From Mnemiopsis leidyi (Eukaryota > Ctenophora > Tentaculata > Lobata > Bolinopsidae): DNA of 64,000 bases. Below, one piece after another: positions 30,057 through 41,238 of this stretch (positions are counted from its first letter, which is position 1; every line of letters starts with the position of its first letter). The stretch is taken from positions 23,247-87,246 of the forward strand of contig JH152859.1 in NCBI GenBank assembly GCA_000226015.1, in the 5' to 3' direction. The position numbers and the translations under genes were made by a program. A model generated the notes under the pieces. The model was given only the letters and a program-made list of their open reading frames with translations. It searched no databases and was not told where the DNA came from.

Positions 30057-33000
30057 TCAACGATAATGTGAACCAAAAGTGTTGTCATTTTTGATGTTCT
30101 CCAGAATTTCAATGAGATTATTGTTTTTATTGTCTCTAGCTACATCAAAACAGTTTCTGCCATCGTAATCAGCTAGTGTTAGATCAATATTGTTTTTAGC
30201 TAGCCTTGTCAACATGTCGTAGTCTGAATTGTGGGCGGACCAACAAAGCAAGGAAACCTGCAACAAGCATGATTTTATTCACGTTATCATTTACTGAAGA
30301 CATGTCGTTAAGCGTGGAATTTTGCCCACCGGCGGCAATAAAGCTATTCAATTATTTAAATTTGGTTAAAATTTTGACATGATGGAAATTTTGCTGACCT
30401 GGTCCTCGTGAGATAAAAAAAGTTTTGCACCAGATTCTCTGAGAATTTCACAGACTGTATCGTGTCTATTTTGGCATGCTTCTTGAAGTGGTGAAAAGCC
30501 AAACCTATTATACAGTTCAAGTTACATTGATGAGGTAATCGAGATCCTAGCAGCAAATGTGATTGCATGCAGTTCAAATTCTTAAAAAAATGTTTAAGGA
30601 GAAGGAAAATTTTAAAAATTACTTTCCCATCTGCATCAGACCTGTCTATGGCATTGACATCGGATTTATTCCATATCAGAGTTTTCACTATGTCAACATG
30701 TCCAAGAGCAGCTGCAATGTGAAGAGGAGTCCTGTTGTCATGATCTCCTACCTGCGAAGTTAACTGATCTCTTAGTTTCTTCTGACATTTATACGGAAGT
30801 AAAAACAAATTGGTTATCAAAATTAGACCGGACGTCTGAGCTCTTTGTACTTGGATATTTATCAGTCCTTCCTTAGTTCTCGGTGGTCCACTTGACAAAG
30901 ATTGACATCAACAAAAAAAGTAGGACCAATAAACGAATATTGAGAAATAAAATCTGAAAATTTGCGACTCTTTCCAAAAAATTCTGACGTCCAAGCATAG
31001 CTTCAATAACACCTGCTATGCAGTCTTCGAAGAGCTCAAAGATTTAGAGTTCCTACCACAATGTGTTAACTCTTACATTGAAGTTGATATTCTCCTTCAT
31101 TAGTGCGAACATCAGATCGTAGTTGTTACTGTAAACAACTTCACAGAGAAGGGATGGGAGTAAAGCAGACTTTAACTTTTCATCGTCCTGCCTCAGAATC
31201 TGTTTTACCACTGCGGCTATAATGGCAGAGTCTATTTGAAATGAAGACTTGTTGCTGGTGTTGCTTTCTGTAAGCTGACCCTCGTCGGAGCTGACTGAAT
31301 CAGTAGACCGTTTTGTAGGTTCAAATATTTTGCAGTCCTGTCATCAAATGCAATCAATATTTTTAGTTAAGCGACGTAGAATTAGCTATACTGTACTAGT
31401 AGACTCTATATTGTGCTAGTAGACTCTAGAATAAATACCGTTTATTACTGAAGATGTGTCAAACGGAAGAGGTTTAGCGCTGTTTCTGTTGGTTATTACT
31501 CCTAAGCCAGAACATTCTGACGGTTTCTTTCCCCACTTATCTTAGAAAAAGAGCATTAACTGATGAAGTATAGTAAACTAAATTGCGAATTTCGCAGATG
31601 ATATTACATGAGAATTTTGGATACTGTGTGTATAACAATAATGAACTGTGAACACGTGAAATCTCAAACTTTATATAAGCTGTAAAGCACCAGTAAAGCT
31701 GTCGAGAGAATTAAATTTCTCCAAGAGAGAGATTATTTCAGTTCGGTTGTTTGAATACGCTATGTGAAGAGGAGTCCTTTTGTCATAGTCCTTGCAGTTG
31801 GGATCTACTCCACACTCCAGCCAAACCTTAGGATAGGTAGTTACAGTTTACAATAGGATAGTTACAGTTTACAGGCAGTACCCTGGCAACCTAGTGGTGA
31901 CAGATTGAGACGACTTTTGAATTAAATGTAGACCAATTCTGGAGGCAGCGGCGAGGTTTTCCTTCTCACCAGATTCATTTAAAAAGCAAACCTCTGCTAT
32001 AAAATCACCTGTAGCTTTTCCACTTCATTTCGTTTCACCATATAACAAAGTCTACTAGCCAATATTTTCTGGTCTAGTTTCACCCTCCCACCATGTTTGT
32101 GAAGGTACCTTGCCAGGTCGTAGTGGTTCCCTTTCAGCGCTTCGTACAACGCTGTGTGGCTGTAATTGTCCGCCTTATTCACCTCCGCATTATACCTGAT
32201 TAATTTCATAGACAAATAGGTAGGGTATATTTAATTATGATATGTCGACTTCTTACGGAAGATTCCTCAAGTACTAATTTGAATAATTTTTGTCTTTACT
32301 TACTTTAAAAGAAGCTTTGAAATGTCCTTCCTATTTTCACTGGCTGCTAAGTGAAGAGCACACCTTCCATCGTAGTCACTAAGGTTTGGATCAGCCCCAA
32401 GATCCAATAGATCTTCTAGTTTTTCTAAGGGCGAATTTGACTTCAAATTGAGTTTCTCTATTCATTATTTCCCTTTCCTTATAGCGAATAACAATACCAA
32501 ACTTTTGAAGCAATAACATCATGCAGCATTGTCACATTAAATCCAAACTCACTAGTATATCCTAGCTTAGCATATGAGCAAAGCAGTATCGGAAGAAGCG
32601 AACTTTCGATATTCTTAAACTTGTTAGGGTCCAAATTCCGATACTCCTTAGATATTTTCAAATCTTTCACAATCCGACGAGATAGGATATAGCGCCTCAG
32701 ATGATCCTCAGGAACGGTCATACTGATCAGCTCCACAGGAATCAGCTTCTCAAATGTTCCTGAGTGGCACAACTAAAATCAGCTTTGATTGGGTAACCAT
32801 TGGGGTGTCCGACGTCCTGCCCCAGAACATCGTGCCCCAGAGCACTTTAACCCAGAGATTTAGCCCCAGTGACGCCCTGCTTCACAAAAGACAACTTCAT
32901 AAGGGTTAGGGTTAGGGTTAGGGTTTGGGTTTGGGTTACGGTCGCTGGGGCCAAATATGCGGGAAAAAATGTAGTGGGGCACGATGTTCTGGGGCAGGAC

Positions 33001-36000
33001 GACGGGAAGTTAAAGCTGAAAGAAAAATTTCGCCAAATTTAAAGAAATACCTGCCGTCATGTAGACAGATATAGCAACTAAGTAGGAGCTGATAGCCAGA
33101 GAATGATTAGCCACCAAATCAAACAGTTCGGAGAGCCCCATAGCCATGAAAGTTGTACAAAATACAGCCAATACCCCAACTATCGCTGTAATGAATTTAA
33201 CGTTGTCAAATACTTAAAATCATTAATCTGTATTCTGCACATGATTTCTGTTAGAAACTTTTAATCCCGCCTCGCTAAACAAAACTTTATAAAGTATAAG
33301 TATACGATAATGTTTTGCACCTGAGTAAAAGTTAAAAACGAAGAAGTTTCCCGTGACGCTAGATAGAGTGATGGCTCCCTGCAGAGCGTATATCTTCAAA
33401 CTGACATCACTCCAGACCGGGGACATGAAGATAGCGGACACAACCCCCAGGATACATCCCAGCCAGGTCGTAACAAACATGATGGGGGACGTGAGGAGGA
33501 GTCCTATGGAGAGAGGCAGGGCCGACCAGTACGAGTAGGAAAACATCAAACTTGACATGCCGTACAGAAACTCGTACCCTACAACAGTCCTGGGATTGTC
33601 GTGTTTTTCAGCATATTTGAGGAGAATACGGAAATGTACGGGCAAAGTAGGCAGAGGATTGAACTTGAATTAACAATAGCTCTAGCTTCGACCATTTTGC
33701 CTGGATAAATCAACGTGAATATAGCTCAGAAAATCGAGGCATTATAATAATTTAAACACTTGAGACGATGGTCGTATTTTACCCGTTCTCTTTAAACCAC
33801 TCCTGCTGCGGTCCTGGCTTATCTTGAATATAGGGAGCTCCTAAGTAAAACCACGTACTTTTTTGCTTCATCCAAACATAAAGATATCCTATTAGGCAGG
33901 AGGATATCATCATAGGGGTCACGTTCAGGCTGCAGAAAATCAAAAGTAGTAGAGTACTGAATTTAAGCTATGGGGTCGTTCACATATGACGTCAACAAAT
34001 TTTCGGTAATTTTGACCCCCTCCCCCCTCCGTCATCATTCGTCATCATGACAAAACCCCCCTAAATGTCAGAGGTAAATTACCATAATGACATCATCACA
34101 GTCGGAACCCCCCTAATTCATGTCAAAAAACTTGATTTTTGGTATTTTAATTCGCAGTCTTTTTAAAAAAATTTTATACTTAGTAAGTGAAAACACAGTA
34201 TTGTATAGCTGAAAGCACGGTGTCAACCTACACGGACCGCCCTTAACTGGCCGATCCCTGTTTACAAGCCATGTAGCAGGGGACCAGATAAGGCTAAACC
34301 GGTAAACGGGCATAGTTAAACACCGTACTTCCATCTTGGGACTAGTAAACAACTAGGAAATATTTCCTAGTGTTTAAAGTTCACGAGACGAAAGCTGTGC
34401 AATTCAGCAAGATCCTAAGGATCATTCCAATAAGAATTTTTACTTGAAAATTTTCATTCTTATTTTGTAAAATTCTGATAAAAATTTTCAAAGGAAATCA
34501 GAAATTAAAAAAATCCTATAAATCCTAAAATTTTTTGATGACATCATCATTGGCTAAACCCCCTTCCCCCCTAGTCATCAATTGTCATAATTTGGAAACT
34601 TCCTCCCCCCTAGGTGATGACATCATATGTGAACGACCCCTATCAGCAAAATTTGAGTACTAAAAATGCTGCAGGCATACTTGTGACTTCAATCAATTTT
34701 TACTGGACTTAAATTCTGTTAAATTCGGCTAAATTAATTCTCAACACCTACATCTTCACAAAAAAGGAACAAAGGGCCTGGAATACCAGTAGGTTGAAAA
34801 ACTGAAGAGGAATTAGTATCAACATCTGTGATAACAAAACGTCCGACTGTTCTTCCAGGGAATTTGTCAAATACACCCAAAGTCCAAGAAATATTCCTGC
34901 AGAATTTCAAAGCTAAGTTACATGGCCGCTATAAAATTCTTTGAAATAATGTAGGTTAATGAGATTGTTCCAATAAAACAAAGAGTGAAGGATTACCTTG
35001 AACTGGATAGAGACCGCTGTAGATGAGTTCTTTAGGGACCCCCAGGAACCAGCTCCAGAACATAACCAGCAACACACTCCAGCTCATATACACAACATTG
35101 TACCTGCACGATCACATTACGGCTCTGAGTTTATACTAATTAACTTTCAACATTTGAAGTGAACGTAGCACATATTATACTGTGATGTAAAGTTTTTTGT
35201 CCGCAGTAAATTTTAGCAAAGCATTTCGATTATTTAATTGAGTATTGGGACCCAACGAACAGTACCAATTGTCGAGGGCGGATGCTATCATGACACACAT
35301 TCCAAGAAATGGGTTGCTGATCCCCATCCACATTCCCAGAGACCTCCAAAAAGACAACATCACTGAAAAATGAATTTATAATCTAACATTAACAAATTAA
35401 CATTTAAAAAAGTAGTTAGTACACAAAATTCTAGCTAGAGCTGCTAGTTGAGTAAGTTTACAGCTTCACGACTATCCCTCTATCAGATACCTAAAAGTTT
35501 ACAGCTTCACGACTATCCCTCTATCAGATACCTGAAAGTTTACAGCTTCACGACTATCCCTCTACCAGATACCTAAAAGTTTACAGCTTCACGACTATCC
35601 CTCTATCAGATACCTAAAAGAACAGTATGATTCTGACACATCAGCTGAAGATCAGGCATTGTTCCCATCAGGTATCTCCAGTTTGGTTTCTTGATCTTCT
35701 TGTCTCTAAACTCATAGTAAGCGTTCCATGGACTGATCTCAGTATTGTCGGTAAACAGGTCCCGTTCTTTCTTGTTCAAGTTTCCAGGTCTGAGAGTACT
35801 AAACAGTCAAAAGTCAAATCTTAAATCCTTTTCAAGGAATAGTTCGATTAGATCTAAGAAACTGATTTGTAAAATTTACAATGATAATCAAGTATCAACC
35901 CATCGATCTCACCAGGGAACCAGGCCATGAACAAAATACTCACAAAAGTTTAGAATGTGCCCCGCGTATCGCATTTCCTAGCTCTACCACGCTAAACCGG

Positions 36001-36113
36001 CGGTTTAGTTGTTTCCTAGCTACTTGGGGTCTCTTAGAATTTATCTCTCGGAGAGGAACAACATTCTCCGTCTTTATCGGGAGTTCTTCTTCTTTCGGTA
36101 GGGTTGAAATCAT
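30057..36113 (-). CDS. Urea-transporter-like protein with C-terminal ankyrin repeats, 17 exons
   Basis: Exons from 5': 36113-35944, 35789-35614, 35362-35257, 35103-34997, 34896-34752, 33929-33783, 33663-33321, 33185-33051, 32759-32553, 32457-32304, 32195-32009, 31826-31691, 31540-31449, 31337-31077, 30751-30642, 30504-30399 and 30257-30057, about 927 aa. Residues about 118-445 resemble SLC14/UT proteins. The first half has GMWMGISNPFLGMCVMIA and YSGLYPVQG. The second half has GLLLTSPIMFVTTWLGC..GVVSAIF, then SDVSLKIYALQGA. The two halves repeat each other, as expected for the UT fold. The usual NPW(S/T)G and GYN motifs are altered, so substrate is uncertain. From about 515 come ankyrin repeats (GADPNLSDYDGRCALHLAA, DHDNRTPLHIAAALGHVDIV, RFGFSPLQEAC). 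Junctions 6/7 (phase mismatch), 3/4 (weak donor) and 9/10 (two options) are uncertain. Likely a multipass membrane channel with a cytoplasmic adaptor tail. Confidence 0.78.
32806..33006 (+). mobile_element. Miniature element with (TTAGGG)-like centre, copy A
   Basis: Left end CGTCCTGCCCCAGAACATCG and right end CGATGTTCTGGGGCAGGACG are near-perfect terminal inverted repeats. The interior contains about three perfect TTAGGG units followed by TTTGGG variants (32910-32937). It lies in intron 8 of the transporter-ankyrin gene, just before an exon. A second, inverted and more diverged copy is at 25165-25370. No coding capacity. Confidence 0.85.
33972..34640. mobile_element. 669-bp inverted-repeat DNA element
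   Basis: The left end GGGGTCGTTCACATATGACG and the right end, reverse-complemented, GGGGTCGTTCACATATGATG match over about 23 bp. TAT flanks both sides, a possible 3-bp target duplication. Just inside, both arms carry C-rich stretches (GACCCCCTCCCCCC and its inverse) and ATGACATCATC-like sequence. It lies in intron 5 of the transporter-ankyrin gene. No transposase frame, so non-autonomous. Confidence 0.8.
35456..35619 (-). repeat. 41-bp minisatellite starting at an exon 2 donor
   Basis: Four near-identical 41-bp units start at 35456, 35497, 35538 and 35579. On the coding (minus) strand each reads CTTTTAG|GTATCTGATAG..., so every unit ends in AG and the next begins with GT. The first unit coincides with the exon 2 donor of the transporter-ankyrin gene. 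Confidence 0.92.
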
Positions 36114-39100
36114 ATCTCAACATAACACATGTTAGTACTAAAGATTTGTTAGCAAAATTTTATTTTAAAATCAATTTTGCTTTGAATGATTTGATGTTTC
36201 CCGAAAAGCAATCCGACAAAACAAGACAGGTGCAAGGTGACGGAAAGTCCAAAATGTTAGGCCATCACCAATAATCTTTAGTCAACTGCACTTCAGTTTA
36301 ATAAAGTTATTAGTGGGCCTATTACCCAACTAATATCATATGTTAGTAATATCAATGATGTATCTTGCTTTACACAAAAAGCTAATTCTAAAGTAAGGTA
36401 AAAGTGTACGGATAATTATCTGTATAAAAGTGGCAAAGACAAAGGATTGTCTAGGTTTAAACCAGTGGGGGTCAGAGAATTAAGTATTTGGAATATGGAT
36501 AAACTTGTAAAATATATTTGACGAGATTGAGTACGTCTAACGTTCTAACGAGTTCTGACTGTGAGAGTCGGATGAAACTGCGACAAAATATCTTAAATAA
36601 CTAAATTCATCAGTTTTTTAAAAAATCATAATCAAGTTTAGCGGTCATGCGAAAACAGTTTATATACGGTGTTCACAGACGCTTGTTCTTAGGGCTTGTG
36701 TAGATCGACAAACGTCGATCTACACAAGCCGTTTCTTGCCCAAACATAAAGATGGTATTATACGGATTAAAACAGCCTCCAACAGCTATAACTCTGTGTT
36801 AATTACGAGAAAAAGCTTAAAATCACATATTTTTCACAACATAGATATAGCTGTGATGAAATCCGAAAAAAATGTATGAACTCGAACTGACAAATGAATG
36901 ATCCATGCTGAATTTCGTTAAGCAAATGTTGAATTGCAAACCTCTAATATTTCTTACTTACTACGACTACACACATCTGTACCTGGCCTACGAGACAAAA
37001 CGGTCGGGGGACCCCCAGGAGAATATTTACAAAATTTTCTTTATATTGTCAGTTAACTTCAAGTACAACATAACAGATTCCAATATTTTAGTGGGAGAAA
37101 GAAAAGAAATGACGTCCAACATCTGCCGGCAAAAGAAAGAAGGTAGGAAATCCTGGCACCTAAACGTGTATACAGAGCTCCTAAATCAATAAAAACCTTT
37201 GAAACTAGCGTACACCCATAATATTTACATTTCATATTTATTATCAGGCAATTGTTCTGAATTCTGAGAATGGTACTAGAGATCATCGATAAGTGCCCTT
37301 TACTCGCATAGTAATAGTATGCACGACTTTCTATCAATATCACTGATCAGAAAAATTAGTTAGCGGAAATAAAGCAATATCTAAGCCTTGGTTTTGCTAT
37401 GAGGGTGTCACGAAACATTATGACAAATTCAAAGTGAACGCAAAAGATGTGACCAAACTTCCAATTATTATGGAAATAATCAGAAGGAAGCAAAAGGACC
37501 TTAAGTTTTAGCATTTATCAAGGAGAGGTGTGAACAACATTTTGATTTGTTAATTCAATTTGAAGTTCTGCTTAGATTTTTTGTTTACATTCACAGTTTT
37601 GACTGCAGTGGCCGATGTCCAATTTCGAAAACTTATTTTCTGCACTAAGGACTACTGACTAGATAACGGTGCAGCTAAGATTTTGGCTCTGTTGATTGAC
37701 GGGAGTAAAATGATGATCAAAGTGAACAAATTAGGAATTAATCAAAATTATTATCGGAAATTAGGTAATAAGTTTACATAGTTTGTTTATGAAGTGAGTT
37801 TATTTTGGATCGGAGACTTGATCGTTGCAACACGGCAGGTTAGTGTTAAAAGTAATTCTGAACTTGACGAAAATATTTGAATTTTGATAATCTCTACTGG
37901 TGTATAGTTTCAAATTGTTATGCCACAACAGGCTGAAATTAGATTATTATCGGACAACAACAATATTTGCTAGTGATAGCATAAACACGCTCTTATCGTT
38001 ATGCATGGGGAGTGGGCTTAGTTGAGCAAAGAGTCTATAATATATAGTTGTTGCAAGAAGCGTGTATCAGCAAAAAGGTCAGTTATCTTCAACTGTACAT
38101 TTCAAACTTGCTGAAATTACCAATAGCACTAGCAGCCAAGAAGACAACTCCAAATTTGGACATGAAATAGGCAATAAGTGGCTAATTTTCCATGTTACTT
38201 GCCGGCTACAAATGGTCTTAAAAAGACGTAATTTTTGGCAAGATGAAAGGAAAAGGTTAAACTAACTCTAAATCATTTTTATAATTTTGGTTTTTGTCTC
38301 AGATTTTGAGTATTCAGTGGACAAAACAACGTAAAATAAGTTATGATAAAGGAGTAAACAGTAGTTATTACTGCACGAGCATTCACGATAGTTACCATGG
38401 CAGCACGTGCAAATGATTAATTACTGTACATTCATTCATTGCAATACCAATCGGCCATTCAATTACTGTACATTCATTCAGTGCAAAACCAATCGCCTTT
38501 AACGTCTGTGTTGAAGTTTTTAGTGGCCAAACATTATTTTTTGCGCAAAAACCGGCCAAGTCTAGAATATCTATCCAAAAACTGGCCATAAATTGCATAA
38601 CTATAATACTTGGTTCAAACACTTAGCTAAAGGAACGATTTAATAAAAGGTCGGCCTTCATGTGACTGAAGCAAAGTGGATAAGGGATATACAAATTTTA
38701 CAGACCGGCGGTTTTATTTCCGCCGACAAAACTACTCCTTTATAAACATTGAATAAATTCTATCATATCATTTTCTTACTTGCAGTTGCAATAGAGATAC
38801 ACGTATCGAAACTAATGAGCTAATAAATAGTCCTGAGTGAGGGACTTATGATATTTGAGAATCGGATGCGGACTTGTCGCAAATTGAAATAGCGAATTTT
38901 GTCGCGGTTACACCGACACAAGCAGCCCAAAGCTGAACGTTTGTTAGAACGTTAGACAAATATTATCTCGTCAAGGCTATTTTGGCACCGATCATAATTG
39001 CCATCGGCGACTTTGATCGCATTAAACATAGCAAAACTCTGATGTATTTTTACTTACGCCACTGAGTGGCACGATGGGCGTCAGTTGAGAGATTTCAAAG

Positions 39101-39958
39101 TTTATGACTATCTGATTTTAGATGAGCCTTGTAGGTTTCTATAATCAAGTTCTACTGGAAGGTCTATTTTGTAGGCAAATTTGACTCGTTTCCTACTCTG
39201 GAGGCCTAACAACTGACACAGAATTCTGGAAATACTTTTTGTTAGGTAAAATTTTTCAACTGCTTAGTGCATTAGCTAACTGTTCACAAGAGGATGAAAG
39301 TTACTATGTTATCTGGGAGCAAACGAAGCTGAAATGACAACTGTTTCCAGGAGTGCATGTGTAGATTCATTACAAATTGGCTTTGTCTCATCAAATTTCG
39401 TCTTCAAGTTCAGGTCTTAATCGACAATAAAAGTAAACCACCAGGCTTCAGTCATCACGACAAAAATGTGGAGGTCAATAACAATCTTTATGTCTTTATG
39501 TAGAAATTGGAGGAAAAAATCTGAAAACTTGATTGAAACCGTGGTAGATAGTTTGGGCATTCTTGAACAGAAGCTAGATAATACAACTGTAGTAAATCAA
39601 CCAGCGGCCTAATTCTTAACGAGGTACCGGATTTTTTATTTCGAGCAAGGCATGGCAAAAATAGTTGTTTAGCATTGAACCTACTTAGAGTAACAAGAAT
39701 CGGCAAAAAGCCATCACAGTACAATTTTATTTTTGATTAGTCTATGCAGGAAGAGTCCGCAGAAACATCGAATACAATTACAAGCTAACGTGGTCTGTAC
39801 TGTGTACTTGTGTTATAACAACACATGCAGCGGCCTATGGGTAAACAATTGAGCACAGTGAAAACGGTCTGCTTCTATTATAAGCATCATGATTCATGAT
39901 AGGGACTGTCCTTGGGTAATTGGTTCGATAACTTCCGTATCTTAACTTTAGAAAAGAG
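36114..39958. other. Gene-free interval with inverted ~30-bp motifs
   Basis: No supported exon on either strand. A motif TTGACGAGAT..GTCTAACGTTCTAAC lies at 36519-36549 and its inverted form at 38943-38973, possibly the ends of a 2.45-kb element with no coding capacity that I can recognise. A perfect 17-bp-arm palindrome is at 36693-36730. A 42-bp tandem duplication (AATTACTGTACATTCATTCA) occurs at 38419 and 38461. Confidence 0.5.
36693..36730. repeat. Perfect 17-bp inverted repeat with 4-nt loop
   Basis: GGCTTGTGTAGATCGAC is followed by AAAC and then its exact reverse complement. The arms match at all 17 positions. As RNA or single-stranded DNA it would form a very stable hairpin. No poly-T follows, and it is not near a gene. 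Confidence 0.9.
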
Positions 39959-39978
39959 GTGAGAGAGAAAAAGAGAGA

Positions 39979-40688
<710 letters not shown>

Positions 40689-41238
40689 GTGTGCGTGGGT
40701 GGGTGTGCGTGGGTGGGTGTGTGTGACTGTTTGAGTGAGAGAGATGGCCCGGCTTATTTTTCTCTCCAGATCTTTCGTTCTTCTTCGCCCGCCGTTACCT
40801 CAAAAAATCCGAAAGCAATTGAGAGACAGACTTGTGACAAGTATGCGGGTAGGCGGGTTAATTTTAAAATCTTTCTTCATACTTTAATATAATATATAGG
40901 ACATTTTATATATTGTCGCATTAATCACACCCAATTTAAAGTCACAATTATCCATTTAAAATACAGAACTCTTTTAAAACAATAAATTATTTTCAAATCA
41001 AAAAAACAGATTTCATTCTCTAGTTTCTAGGTCTAGCACGACTCTGCAACTATTTGAGAAGCGAAATTTCTAGATTCTGCTAATTAAATTTTACGCAATC
41101 GTTATCAACAAAGCTTCAGACATGATTGCTGGCACAGCATTGACCTACACAACAACAATCTACGATCCTATACAATTACAATTATCATCCATTCAGCATC
41201 AAACAGATTATGAGAGTTTTTATTTTTTAGCAGTTCTC

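Noticed and set aside
30356-30898. 180-codon ORF covering ankyrin exons 15 and 16
   Set aside because: It reads through an intron and continues exon 16 in the wrong frame. The ankyrin frame (FGFSPLQEAC) needs the donor at 30642.
32910-32937. TTAGGG repeats as a chromosome end
   Set aside because: Only about three perfect units, enclosed by inverted repeats and inside an intron. It belongs to a miniature element.
36905-37192. 95-codon plus-strand ORF
   Set aside because: No recognisable domain, a partner shadow ORF on the other strand, and no splice support.
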